Positions 7,279-15,515 of a DNA stretch of 20,132 bases are shown here, piece by piece (within the stretch, counting starts at the first letter, position 1; each line of letters opens with the position of its first letter). Position numbers and translations under genes: made by a program. Source of the stretch: an uncultured Acidimicrobiales bacterium (lineage in GTDB: Bacteria > Actinomycetota > Acidimicrobiia > Acidimicrobiales > Aldehydirespiratoraceae); NCBI GenBank assembly GCA_938091985.1, contig CALKOE010000070.1, forward strand, positions 1 through 20,132, in the 5' to 3' direction. The notes beneath the pieces are model-generated. The model worked only from the letters and a program-made list of their open reading frames with translations, had not been told where the DNA came from and searched no databases.

Positions 7279-10200
7279 TGATCTGGAAGCTCATCCGGCG
7301 CAACGTCGCCGGCAAGCCCTTCCGTTTCCTGCTCACCTGCTCCGCAGTCACGGCCGGCGTGATGTTCGTCGTCGGCATCTTCGTTTTCACCGACGGCCTT
7401 CGCGAGACGTTTTCCGAGTTGGCCGGCGACATCGAGGGCAATGTCGACCTCGCCGTGCGTACCGAGGTCGACTTCGGTGGCGACTTTGACCGTCCGATCA
7501 TCGAGGTAGAAGTAGCCGACACCCTCCGCGAGGTTCCCGGCGTCCTGGCCGTGCAGCCCCGCGTCATCGAACTCGGCAACGTCACGGTGCTCGATGGCGA
7601 CGATGACCCTCAGCAAGGAAGCGGACCGAACATCGGCTTCAACTGGGAGGCCGACACCCCCAACCCCCGCTTGTTCCTCCAGCTCGGTCGGGCGCCCTCT
7701 GCTCCGAACGAGTTCGCGTTCGAGCAGAAGTCGTTCGAGGACGGAAATTTCGAACTGGGCGGCTTCTACACAATCGAGGCGCCCGGCGGCGTCTACGACG
7801 ACGTCGAACTGGTGGGCACGTTCAACTTCGCATCGGAAGACGGCGCGGCTGCGGCCGGCGCCAAGCTCGCGTCATTCGAGCTCGACTGGGCCCTCGAAAT
7901 CATCAACCAAGGCACTGGCTACAACGACATCACGCTCGTGCTCGAAGACGGTGTCGACCCGCTCGAAGTCACCCGCGACATCCGCGCCGCGATCGGCCCC
8001 GGCCTTGAAGTGGTCACCGGTCAAGCCCTCCAAGACGAACAAGCTGAGCAATTCGACGAATTCATCGGCGTCTTCCAGACGATCCTGCTGGTGTTCGCGT
8101 TCATCATCCTCATCGTTTCGGCGTTCGTCATCTTCAACGTTTTCTCGATCCTGATCGGCCAGCGCATTCGTGAACTCGGCCTGCTGCGGGCCATCGGGGC
8201 GACGGGTCGTCAGGTCATCACCGCACTGATCGGTGAGGCGTTTCTCGTCGGCGTCTTCGCGATGGTCGTCGGAACCGCGCTCGGCATCGGTTTCGGCTGG
8301 ACGTTGCGTTGGCTGCTGCAACAGTTCGACTTCGGGCCGCAGGGCAACGAGCTCGTCCTCAAGCCCGCCACGTTCATCTGGGGCGCGGTCATCGGCATTC
8401 TCGTCACCCTGGCCAGCGCGATCGCGCCGGCGCTGCGAGCCCGCCACATCAGCCCGATGGCGGCATTGCGCGAAGACGCCCGTCTCAGTCGCCGTGTGCC
8501 CGCACTCAACCTGCCCCTCGGCATCGTGGTGACACTGGTCAGCTGGGTACTGGTCGTACTCGCCGTGTCGACCGCAGAGTGGGACGTCATCATCCCGCTC
8601 GGTCTGATCGCGGCGTTCGCCAACACCTTCGGTCTGCGCCGGGTCAACACCGTCGTCGGCCAATACGCCACGCTCGCGTTCGGTGTCGTGCTCCTCGCGG
8701 TTGCCGTGTTCGCCGATCTCGATGTGGTCGCGCTGCTGTCGCTGCTCGGCGTCGCTGCGATCACACTCTTCCTCGGCGTCAACTCGATCAGCCCCGCGCT
8801 CGCCCGCCCCGTGAGCAACTTCTTGGGCCGATGGCCGCTGGCCATCCTCCTGGGCATCGGCGGCGTGATCACCACGATCATCGGCGGCGTCGCTGTGCTG
8901 GGCTCGATCGCGTTGATCGGACTCTCGCTCGTCGACGTCATCACCGACTTCGACCTCGCCGGAGTGTTCGGATTCTTCGCCGCTTTCATCCCGCTGGCCG
9001 CATCACTCGCGCTTCTCAGCGTCGGTATCCGTGCAGTCGACGCCGCGTTCATCATGGGTTGGAGCTGGCAGAAGGTCGTCACGGGTCTCGCGATCTTCAT
9101 TGTCGGCGCGATCGGCGCGGTCATGGCTCTTGTGGGCCTTGCCGCGCTACTCACCGGCGACTGGGGTCAGGTCGTTCTGCTGGCAATCGGCGGCGCAATC
9201 TTCGCGGTGGCGTGGTGGTTGCGACGGTTCGTGCCTTCTGCCATGAAGTCCAACGCTCGAATGGCGCGCGAAAACGCAGGGCGCAGCCCACGCCGCACCG
9301 CCTCAGCCGCCGCTGCGTTGATGATCGGGCTCGCCCTGGTGAGCACCGCCACCGTGGTCGCATCGTCGTTCAAGGCGACGTTCGCCGACATTCTCGAGTC
9401 GTCGGTCACCTCCGACTGGTTCATCTCGCCGACCAATCAGCAGAACCCCACCTCGGGGTTCAGCACCGAATTGGCCGACGGCCTACGCGGGCTTCCCGAG
9501 ACCGACAGCGTGCTGAGCTACCAGTTCAGCCTCGAGGCATACCGCACCGAGTTCGACGGCCTCGTGCGCGACAGTTCGGCGACCAGCCTCGGTGCCTCGC
9601 TCGAACACATCGACCCCGACGTGATCGAGAGCGACGAGTCGCTGAACGGTCGCAACGCGATCTGGGTCCACGAAGACTTCGCCAACGACAACAGCTTCGA
9701 GATCGGCTCGCAATTCTCGATCCTCTTCAACGACGGCTTCTCCGAGGTGGTCACGGTCGCCGCGATCTTCACCGACTCGAGCATCTACGGGAACCGAATC
9801 GTCGACCTCGAACTCTGGGCCGACCACTTCACCACCGGTATCGACCAGTTCGTGTCGGTCACGGTCGTCGATGGAGTGGAAGTGGAGCAGGCTCGTACCG
9901 CTATCGAGACGGTCACCGATGCCTACTCTCAGGTCAATGTCGACACCCGTGATGAGTTCCAGGACCGTCAAGAGGGCCAGATCGACCAGATCCTGATCGT
10001 GTTCAACGTGCTGCTGCTCGTCGCGATCGTCATCGCACTCTTGGGCATCGCCATCACGCTCGCGCTCTCCGTCTTCGAACGAACTCGAGAACTGGGATTG
10101 GTACGAGCGGTCGGCATGACATCGCAACAGATGCTGCGCATGGTGCTCTTCGAGGGCGCGATCATCGCCGTCTTCGGTGGTGTGCTGGGTGTCGCCCTCG

Positions 10201-10385
10201 GCACGGTCTTCGGCTCCGCCGCCGTGGTGGTCATCCCCGACAGCTTCATCCGAGTGCTCGACGTGCCGGTCGTGAGCCTGCTGCAATACCTGGCCATCGC
10301 CTCGGTTGCCGGTATCGCCGCTGCCATCATTCCTGCTCGGCGCGCTGCTCGTCTCAACGTGCTCGACGCCATTTCCCAGGGCTGA
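7278..10385 (+). CDS. FtsX/MacB-family ABC transporter permease, enlarged (1035 aa)
   Basis: A long membrane protein with two FtsX-type permease modules. Module 1: TM near 16-38, extracytoplasmic domain about 40-262, TM near 266-292, 'RIRELGLLRAIGATGRQV' coupling helix (297-314), TM near 318-345 and 367-386 ending 'ARHISPMAALRED'. Module 2: 'NARMARENAGRSPRRTASAAAALMIGLALV' (658-687), extracytoplasmic domain about 700-895, TM, 'RTRELGLVRAVGMTSQQM', two further TMs and a C-terminal 'PARRAARLNVLDAISQG'. Between the modules (about 410-650) is a run of some seven further hydrophobic segments, longer than the short linker usual in two-module actinobacterial permeases of about 850 residues. It is translationally coupled to the ATPase upstream. 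Substrate unknown. Confidence 0.92.
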   Translation: MIWKLIRRNVAGKPFRFLLTCSAVTAGVMFVVGIFVFTDGLRETFSELAGDIEGNVDLAVRTEVDFGGDFDRPIIEVEVADTLREVPGVLAVQPRVIELGNVTVLDGDDDPQQGSGPNIGFNWEADTPNPRLFLQLGRAPSAPNEFAFEQKSFEDGNFELGGFYTIEAPGGVYDDVELVGTFNFASEDGAAAAGAKLASFELDWALEIINQGTGYNDITLVLEDGVDPLEVTRDIRAAIGPGLEVVTGQALQDEQAEQFDEFIGVFQTILLVFAFIILIVSAFVIFNVFSILIGQRIRELGLLRAIGATGRQVITALIGEAFLVGVFAMVVGTALGIGFGWTLRWLLQQFDFGPQGNELVLKPATFIWGAVIGILVTLASAIAPALRARHISPMAALREDARLSRRVPALNLPLGIVVTLVSWVLVVLAVSTAEWDVIIPLGLIAAFANTFGLRRVNTVVGQYATLAFGVVLLAVAVFADLDVVALLSLLGVAAITLFLGVNSISPALARPVSNFLGRWPLAILLGIGGVITTIIGGVAVLGSIALIGLSLVDVITDFDLAGVFGFFAAFIPLAASLALLSVGIRAVDAAFIMGWSWQKVVTGLAIFIVGAIGAVMALVGLAALLTGDWGQVVLLAIGGAIFAVAWWLRRFVPSAMKSNARMARENAGRSPRRTASAAAALMIGLALVSTATVVASSFKATFADILESSVTSDWFISPTNQQNPTSGFSTELADGLRGLPETDSVLSYQFSLEAYRTEFDGLVRDSSATSLGASLEHIDPDVIESDESLNGRNAIWVHEDFANDNSFEIGSQFSILFNDGFSEVVTVAAIFTDSSIYGNRIVDLELWADHFTTGIDQFVSVTVVDGVEVEQARTAIETVTDAYSQVNVDTRDEFQDRQEGQIDQILIVFNVLLLVAIVIALLGIAITLALSVFERTRELGLVRAVGMTSQQMLRMVLFEGAIIAVFGGVLGVALGTVFGSAAVVVIPDSFIRVLDVPVVSLLQYLAIASVAGIAAAIIPARRAARLNVLDAISQG

Positions 10386-10401
10386 GCCGCACGGTTCGAA
10401 G

Positions 10402-10421
10402 CATGGGCCGTATGGCCCATG
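10402..10421 (+). repeat. Perfect 8-bp inverted repeat, 4-base loop, after the FtsX permease
   Basis: CATGGGCC, loop GTAT, GGCCCATG. It begins 17 bases after the permease stop. It could form a GC-rich hairpin that attenuates or ends the MacB-type transcript, but no T-tract follows, so it is not a standard intrinsic terminator. As DNA it is equally a candidate operator. Confidence 0.6.
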
Positions 10422-10436
10422 GCGGCCTCAGGTTTG

Positions 10437-10453
10437 TGTCGGTTCTGCCGACA
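10437..10453 (+). promoter_or_regulatory. Palindrome TGTCGG-N5-CCGACA just before the response-regulator gene
   Basis: A perfect 6-bp dyad with a 5-base spacer (TTCTG), ending eight bases before ATG 10462. Size and symmetry fit a dimeric regulator's binding site, and the adjacent gene encodes a putative HTH protein, so autoregulation is possible. As RNA it would be a small hairpin next to the start codon. No Shine-Dalgarno sequence is visible here. Confidence 0.4.
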
Positions 10454-10461
10454 GAATCCTG

Positions 10462-11121
10462 ATGGACAGCGCAAGGACCAACGACAACACCGTGACGGTG
10501 CTTGTCGCCGGCGACCCCGATCGAAGCGACGCGCTCCACGCGCCCATCGGCAATTTCGAGATCGTCGGCCGCTCGGTCACCGGCAACGACGCCATCAACG
10601 ACGTGCTCACCGAACTACCGGATGTGATGCTCCTCGATGTGCGCATCGAAGATGTCGACCCTCGCGCGGTGTGCCGACGACTGCGCGAATGGGCGCCCGC
10701 GACCAAGATCGTGGCCGCCACCCCGATCGACGACGAGCGGGCGTACACCACGATCGTGGCCGGTGCCGCTGGAGCTGTCTCCTTGCAGGCAGACCACGAG
10801 CTGCTCGCCCGCACCATTCGGGAGGTCGCCCGGGGTGAAGCCGTGCTCCTGTCGCGCATGGCCGGCCGCCTCCTGCACGACCTCGATGCCTGGGCCCAGC
10901 GATCAGCTGACCCGCTCTATCCGCCACCGTCACTCACGGCGACGGAGCGCGAGGTGCTTACCCGCCTCAGCAAGGGCGACGACCCCGACACAATTGCGCG
11001 GGCTCACGCCGTCACATCACACCTCGTCAACCTCCACGCCGGCTTCGCGGTCGGGAAGCTTCACCGCTATGTCCACGGCAGCGAACGCATCGCCGCCGAG
11101 GGTCACACAACCGGCGCCTGA
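10462..11121 (+). CDS. Atypical response regulator, NarL/FixJ-like, degenerate receiver plus LuxR-type HTH
   Basis: A 219-residue protein. Residues about 10-128 follow the receiver pattern: beta-1 'TVTVLVAGDPD', 'PDVMLLDVRIEDVDP' with the phospho-acceptor equivalent Asp59, 'TKIVAATP', and 'AGAAGAVSLQADHELLARTIREVARGE'. The conserved Lys after beta-5 (normally 'KD') is Gln109 and the paired acidic residues near the N-terminus are reduced to one (Asp18), so normal phosphorylation is doubtful. Residues about 157-203, 'SLTATEREVLTRLSKGDDPDTIA...', resemble a divergent LuxR/GerE DNA-binding domain. ATG 10462 matches the receiver's N-terminus; a longer frame reaches back into the permease gene. No histidine kinase is adjacent. 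The stop overlaps the end of the convergent Nei gene by 19 bp. Confidence 0.72.
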   Translation: MDSARTNDNTVTVLVAGDPDRSDALHAPIGNFEIVGRSVTGNDAINDVLTELPDVMLLDVRIEDVDPRAVCRRLREWAPATKIVAATPIDDERAYTTIVAGAAGAVSLQADHELLARTIREVARGEAVLLSRMAGRLLHDLDAWAQRSADPLYPPPSLTATEREVLTRLSKGDDPDTIARAHAVTSHLVNLHAGFAVGKLHRYVHGSERIAAEGHTTGA

Positions 11122-11876
11122 CACTTCGGACACCACCAGGTTTGGCGGCCATGGACTCCGGAGGACGCCGACCGGAGCCCTGTGCCACAGGCTCGACAGC
11201 CTTGGCGGTGCCGGCCGTAGACGGCGAGGCCGTCGCCGAGCGTCACCCGCCGATCACGGCCGAGGTTCGACTGGAGCTGAAGGGCCGCCGTCTCGTAGAG
11301 ACGACGGCGAGTCTCGGGCGCCACCGACTCGAGCGGCGCGTGTGGGTCGACTCCGCACACAAACAGCGCTTCGCACTTGTAGACGTTGCCGATGCCCGCA
11401 GCGAGCCGCTGATCGAGCAGCACGTCGCCGATCTCCGCACCTGGATCGGCCCAGTTCTCGACCCGACGAAGAATCTCATCGACATCGACGGGGTCAACGC
11501 AGAGATCGGGTCCGAGGTGATCGAGCTCACCGTCGCCTCGTCGGCCGATGGCGACCACCGGCGCAGCGAAGCACACCGCCACCGACTCAGCGGTCTCGAG
11601 CACCGCGCGGGCGAGGTGACGCGGCTTTCGCCAGCGAGCACCACGGGCGTAGAGGTCCCAGCTCCCGGTCATCCGGAGATGTGACCGCAGGATCAGACCC
11701 CGCTCCACCTCGATCTCCAGGTACTTGCCGCGGCTCTGCACGCGAACCACCACATCGCCGGGCTTCAGACGATCCATCCCGCGCAGCCGAGGAAGCGACA
11801 CAGCCACGAGCTCACGATCCTCGAGGGCGGGACGAAGACGCAGCGCCACGTTGTGGAGCGTGTCGCCCTCTGGCAC
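11103..11876 (-). CDS. Formamidopyrimidine-DNA glycosylase / endonuclease VIII family (Nei-like)
   Basis: A 257-residue base-excision repair glycosylase and AP lyase. The N-terminus is MPEGDT: after Met removal Pro acts as the Schiff-base nucleophile with the adjacent Glu3. 'SRGKYLEIE' carries the conserved beta-hairpin Lys51. 'LLDQRLAAGIGNVYKCE' (153-169) is the helix-two-turn-helix DNA-binding motif. A C-terminal zinc finger has Cys227, Cys230, Cys249 and Cys252. 'MPEGDT' rather than 'MPELPE' favours the Nei branch over MutM, so oxidised pyrimidines are the likelier substrate; which Nei paralogue is uncertain. The start is GTG, with one base between the esterase stop and this start. It is last in the guaB operon. 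Confidence 0.93.
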   Translation of the reverse strand: MPEGDTLHNVALRLRPALEDRELVAVSLPRLRGMDRLKPGDVVVRVQSRGKYLEIEVERGLILRSHLRMTGSWDLYARGARWRKPRHLARAVLETAESVAVCFAAPVVAIGRRGDGELDHLGPDLCVDPVDVDEILRRVENWADPGAEIGDVLLDQRLAAGIGNVYKCEALFVCGVDPHAPLESVAPETRRRLYETAALQLQSNLGRDRRVTLGDGLAVYGRHRQGCRACGTGLRSASSGVHGRQTWWCPKCQAPVV

Positions 11877-11877
11877 G

Positions 11878-12915
11878 TCAGTCGACGCCGAGCGCTCGGG
11901 CCACGTCGTCGGCCAGGCGTTCGATCGCCTTTCGGGCTTCCTTGCTGACCCCGCCGAATACGGTGAACGAGTGGGTGAGCGACGACTCGGTCCGGCTGAC
12001 CACGCTCACGCCGGCCTGCTTGAGCGCGGCGGCGTAGCGCAAGCCCTCATCCCGAAGAGGATCGAATCCTGCGGTGATCAACACGGTGGGCGCAAGGCCC
12101 CAGAGTTCTTCGGCCAACCCAGGACTGGCGCGCACGTCGTGCGCGGCGGTGGGGTCGGGCAGGGCCTGACTCGCGAAGAAGTCGAGGGTCGCGGCCGAAA
12201 GCGGGAACGTGTGCGCGCAGGTCTCGCGACTCCCGCTGGACGCGGTGTAGTCGAGCCCTGGATAGACGAGGATCTGCGCCACCGGCTGCGGGGTGCCGCG
12301 AAGGCGGGCTTGCTGGCACACCACCGCGGAGAGCGTCGCTCCGGCTGATGTGCCGGCCACCGCGATTCGGGCGGCATCGATACCCAGGCCTTCGGCGTGG
12401 TCGAGAACCCATTGATGTGCTGCCACGCCATCGTCGATGAATGCCGGAAAGGGGTGCTCCGGCGCGAGGCGGTAGTCGACCGACACGACCACCGCGCCAC
12501 TGCGATCGGCCAGAGTGGCGCACAATGCATGGTCGGACTCGAGACCGCCGATCGTGTAGCCGCCCTGGTGATACCAGACGATGGCAGGGGCGGCGCCCGC
12601 GGTGGTCGGCGGGTGATAGATCCGAACCGGGAGATCGCCTCCTGGGCCGGGGATGGTCCTGTCGTGAATCGACACGGTCTGGACCGGATCGTGCGAGGCG
12701 ATCTTCACCATCGCATCGAACCCTTCACGGATCGACTCGAGGGTGGGCGTATCACCGCTTTGTTGCTTCGCCGCTGCGGTGGCGAACACCTGCATCTGCA
12801 GATCGAGTGTGGTGCCATCGATCTCGAGCGGCTCACCGGCGATACGCCGAAGGAGGCGCTTGGGGAGCCTGCTCGTAGTGCGGGCAGCGGCTCGGGCGAC
12901 AGCGATCTTGACCAT
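11878..12915 (-). CDS. Alpha/beta hydrolase, hormone-sensitive-lipase (HSL, family IV) type esterase
   Basis: A 345-residue esterase. The oxyanion-hole motif is HQGG (116-119) in 'IVWYHQGGYTIGG', a Gln-substituted form of the family's HGGG. 'VVSVDYRLAPEHPFPA' (144-158) is the HSL signature. The nucleophile Ser190 sits in 'AVAGTSAGATLS' (GxSxG; usually GDSAG, here Thr before Ser). The acid is probably Asp285 in 'GFDPLRDEG' and the base His315 in 'LTHSF'. It would hydrolyse short- to medium-chain esters in the cytoplasm; no signal peptide is seen. It starts 9 bp after the guaB stop and ends 1 bp before nei, so it is transcribed with both. Confidence 0.92.
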   Translation of the reverse strand: MVKIAVARAAARTTSRLPKRLLRRIAGEPLEIDGTTLDLQMQVFATAAAKQQSGDTPTLESIREGFDAMVKIASHDPVQTVSIHDRTIPGPGGDLPVRIYHPPTTAGAAPAIVWYHQGGYTIGGLESDHALCATLADRSGAVVVSVDYRLAPEHPFPAFIDDGVAAHQWVLDHAEGLGIDAARIAVAGTSAGATLSAVVCQQARLRGTPQPVAQILVYPGLDYTASSGSRETCAHTFPLSAATLDFFASQALPDPTAAHDVRASPGLAEELWGLAPTVLITAGFDPLRDEGLRYAAALKQAGVSVVSRTESSLTHSFTVFGGVSKEARKAIERLADDVARALGVD

Positions 12916-12924
12916 CTCGATCCG

Positions 12925-14373
12925 TTACTCGTCGCGCATGACGTCGACGTCGTGAGGGTGGCTCTCGCGCAATCCGGCACCCGTGATTCGAACCAATCGG
13001 GTCCGCAGGCGTAGGTCGTCGAGATCGGCAGCGCCGGCATAGCCCATGCCCGATCGCAGCCCGCCCATGGTCTGGGCGATCAACTCGGTCATCGGACCGG
13101 CATAGCGAACTCGCGCCTCGACGCCTTCGGCGACGTGTTTGCCCGGCGCTTGGCCGGTGCCGTAGCGGTCGGTTGCACGGCCCCGCATCGCGCCGGCCGA
13201 TCCCATGCCGCGGTAGGTCTTCCACATGGCGCCATCGACGAGTTCGAGATCGCCAGGTGCTTCATCGACGCCGGCGAGCAGGTTGCCGAGCATCACGCAG
13301 TCGGCCCCGGCGACAAACGCCTTCACGATGTCGCCTGAGGTGACCACGCCACCGTCGGCGATGACGGGAACGCCGAGCTCGCGAGCGGCCTTCGCGCACT
13401 CGTGAATGGCGGTCATCTGTGGCATACCAGAACCGGCCACCACACGAGTGGTGCAGATGCTGCCGGCCCCGACACCGATCTTGATCACATCGGCGCCGGC
13501 CTCGACGAGCGTCTCGACGCCCTCACGGGTGACGACATTGCCACCCACCACCGGCAGGTCGGGCCAGCCCTTTTTGATCGTGCGAACCGCATTGACCACG
13601 CCCTGGGTGTGGCCATGGGCTGTGTCGATCACCAGCATGTCGACACCGGCGGCCTCGAGGGCCTCGGTGCGCTCCGCAGTGTCGGTAACCCCGATGGCTG
13701 CAGCCACGCGCAACCGTCCGTCGGAATCGAGCGTGGAGTCGGGGTTCTCGATGCGCTTGGTGATGTCCTTGACCGTGATGAGCCCGGCGAGGCGCCCATC
13801 GTCATCGACCAACGGGAGCTTCTCGATGCGGTGCTTGTGGAGGATCGCAACCGCTGCATCGAGTTCGGTGCCGACGGGAGCGGTGACGAGCGGGGCGGCG
13901 GTCATGAACTCGGTGACCGGCTTCGCGAACTCATCGCTGGTGCAGAAGCGAATGTCGCGGTTGGTGAGAATGCCCACGAGGCGGCCATCTGGGTCACAGA
14001 TCGGTACACCGCTGATCTTGTGGCGCCCCATCAACGCCTCGGCGTCGTCCAGGGTGGCGGTCGGCGGCAAGCTGATCGGCGACGAGATCATTCCCGCTTG
14101 TGCGCGCTTCACCCGATCGACTTCATCGGCCTGCTGCTCAACGGAGAAGTTGCGGTGCAACACACCGATCCCACCGGCGCGCGCGATGGCGATTGCGAGT
14201 GGTGCTTCGGTGACGGTGTCCATCGCCGCGGACATGAGCGGGACCCGCAATTCGATACCGGCGAGCGAGGTCTTGGTGTCGACCTCGGAGGGCAACACCT
14301 CGCTCCAACCCGGGACCACGAGCAAGTCATCGAAGGTCAGCGCCTCGGCGCCGGCGAAAATCTCGTCGTTCAT
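12925..14373 (-). CDS. guaB: Inosine-5'-monophosphate dehydrogenase
   Basis: A full-length (482-residue) IMP dehydrogenase, which oxidises IMP to XMP with NAD+, the committed step of GTP synthesis. It begins '[18 protein letters not shown]', then '[12 protein letters not shown]'. Two CBS domains occupy about 98-205 ('[24 protein letters not shown]' and '[22 protein letters not shown]'). The catalytic loop '[13 protein letters not shown]' contains Cys307. 'VIADGGV' binds the IMP phosphate and ribose, and the mobile flap 'YRGMGS' plus 'DRYGTG' is present. The start ATG is preceded by a -10-like box rather than a Shine-Dalgarno sequence. It heads the operon guaB-esterase-nei and is divergent to the lipoprotein gene. 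Confidence 0.98.
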   Translation of the reverse strand: MNDEIFAGAEALTFDDLLVVPGWSEVLPSEVDTKTSLAGIELRVPLMSAAMDTVTEAPLAIAIARAGGIGVLHRNFSVEQQADEVDRVKRAQAGMISSPISLPPTATLDDAEALMGRHKISGVPICDPDGRLVGILTNRDIRFCTSDEFAKPVTEFMTAAPLVTAPVGTELDAAVAILHKHRIEKLPLVDDDGRLAGLITVKDITKRIENPDSTLDSDGRLRVAAAIGVTDTAERTEALEAAGVDMLVIDTAHGHTQGVVNAVRTIKKGWPDLPVVGGNVVTREGVETLVEAGADVIKIGVGAGSICTTRVVAGSGMPQMTAIHECAKAARELGVPVIADGGVVTSGDIVKAFVAGADCVMLGNLLAGVDEAPGDLELVDGAMWKTYRGMGSAGAMRGRATDRYGTGQAPGKHVAEGVEARVRYAGPMTELIAQTMGGLRSGMGYAGAADLDDLRLRTRLVRITGAGLRESHPHDVDVMRDE

Positions 14374-14379
14374 TCAGTA

Positions 14380-14385
14380 ACGATA
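14380..14385 (-). promoter_or_regulatory. Putative -10 box (TATCGT) for a leaderless guaB transcript
   Basis: On the minus strand TATCGT (TAnnnT) is followed by six bases and then guaB's ATG 14373, placing transcription start at or next to the start codon. A TTGAAG lies upstream (14404-14399), but the 13-base spacing is too short for a normal -35. The nearest GGAG is too far away (17 bases) to serve as ribosome site. Confidence 0.4.
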
Positions 14386-14433
14386 GACGCTCCCAGCACT
14401 TCAAACTGGCGTCCAGCCGCCGATTGGTGGTGC

Positions 14434-15441
14434 ATGAAGTGGTGTCCGTGGATCGTGGTTCTGTTGCTCGCCGCGTCGTGCGCCTCGCACCAACCGCCCG
14501 AAGCTTGGTCGGTGGAGCGAGTCACGCGCACCGACGACCGGCCCGCCGAGTCAGGTGTCTGCAACGACGTGCGGACGTTTGCGCTCGGTTCTCACGCCGC
14601 AGAGACAAGTCTCGCGGGCACGCTGGATGAGCTCGCTCGAATCGCGGCGTTGACCGGTGCCACCGCCGCGTTGCCATTGCTCAGCGATCTGGGCGAACTC
14701 GACACCGACGACTCACTCACCGACGCCGGCCGACGAATCCGCCAGCACGACCTTCTGGTGCTCGCCAGTCGCTCAATCGATGCGAGTACGGCGACAACCT
14801 GCAGCATCCCTGCGTTCAGCGCGCTCTACGCCGCAAGCGGCTTCCCCGAATGCCACTTCGAGATGGAGATTCCCGTCGCGGGCTACACCCCAGTCGGCAC
14901 CCCAGGAACCTGCTCCGCCGAAGGGCGGCCGACCTTCCTCCCGTGTTGGACCACCGACGGCGACCATCTCGCAATCGATTGCGTCTCGAACCAAATCGTG
15001 CAAGCAGTAGGGGATCGATGGGATCCCGCAGGTGAACCCAGACCGATCGAGATCGATCGGGTCGACCCGGATGCCGCTCCCGGCCCTGAAGTACTCGTGC
15101 CCAGCGTGACCTCAGAGTGCTCCGCGCTCACGGGTCTCTTCACCGCCGATCCGCTTCCCAACGGAACGATTCCCGACTTCGATCGTCTCGTTACTGTCGC
15201 CGGCGCGCTGGATCCTGCCGTCCAGGCAATGATCGACGAATTCATCTCGGCCAGCGTGAGTCCACCCAGTTTCGAGGTGTTCGAAGCCCTCGTGTCAGAA
15301 CTCGACGAAGCCACGGCCTCGACCTGTGGCTTCCCGCTGGTGAGCGCGTGGGCGTCGATCTCCTCAGCAGCCGAAGTGCTCCCCTGTTGGACGCCGACCG
15401 GCGCCAGCTATCCCGCGTTCGAAGCCATCGCCTGCACCTAG
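14434..15441 (+). CDS. Putative Cys-rich lipoprotein with internal duplication, function unknown
   Basis: A 335-residue protein from ATG 14434 with a short hydrophobic signal (WIVVLLLAASC) and a lipobox-like 'LAASC' placing the lipidated Cys at 16, so it is probably anchored on the outer face of the membrane. I do not recognise a family. Two halves resemble each other: 'ASRSIDASTATTCSIPAFSALYAA' (111-134) matches 'VSELDEATASTCGFPLVSAWAS' (287-308), and 'FLPCWTTDGDHLAIDC' (168-183) matches 'VLPCWTPTGASYPAFEAIAC' (315-334). Ten further Cys (43, 123, 140, 160, 171, 183, 229, 298, 318, 334) suggest disulfides. The frame continues upstream to 13402 antisense to guaB, but signal peptide and context support 14434, with only a weak GGTGG ribosome site. 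Confidence 0.75.
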   Translation: MKWCPWIVVLLLAASCASHQPPEAWSVERVTRTDDRPAESGVCNDVRTFALGSHAAETSLAGTLDELARIAALTGATAALPLLSDLGELDTDDSLTDAGRRIRQHDLLVLASRSIDASTATTCSIPAFSALYAASGFPECHFEMEIPVAGYTPVGTPGTCSAEGRPTFLPCWTTDGDHLAIDCVSNQIVQAVGDRWDPAGEPRPIEIDRVDPDAAPGPEVLVPSVTSECSALTGLFTADPLPNGTIPDFDRLVTVAGALDPAVQAMIDEFISASVSPPSFEVFEALVSELDEATASTCGFPLVSAWASISSAAEVLPCWTPTGASYPAFEAIACT

Positions 15442-15515
15442 CGCGTCGTCGCAACATCCCCGAAGCGCTCGTCGCCCAGGTCCGGGTCATCTTCCCCACC
15501 ACGTCAAAGCAAACT
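15442..15515 (+). other. Convergent intergenic gap
   Basis: These 74 bases separate the stop codons of the lipoprotein and the GT2 gene. I see no clear terminator hairpin, repeat or RNA gene. Confidence 0.5.

Noticed and set aside
8309..9952. Plus-strand frame of 547 codons inside the FtsX permease
   Set aside because: Same-strand shifted frame; composition is His/Arg-rich with no hydrophobic pattern, while the permease frame is convincing throughout.
10637..12037. Plus-strand frame of 466 codons over the regulator and Nei genes
   Set aside because: Shadow of two genes with clear family motifs; Arg/Ser/Pro-rich without domain features.
14399..14404. TTGAAG as guaB -35 box
   Set aside because: Only 13 bases separate it from the -10-like TATCGT; normal spacing is 16-19.
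13402..14433. Upstream extension of the lipoprotein frame
   Set aside because: It would run antisense through guaB and place the signal peptide in the middle of the protein.
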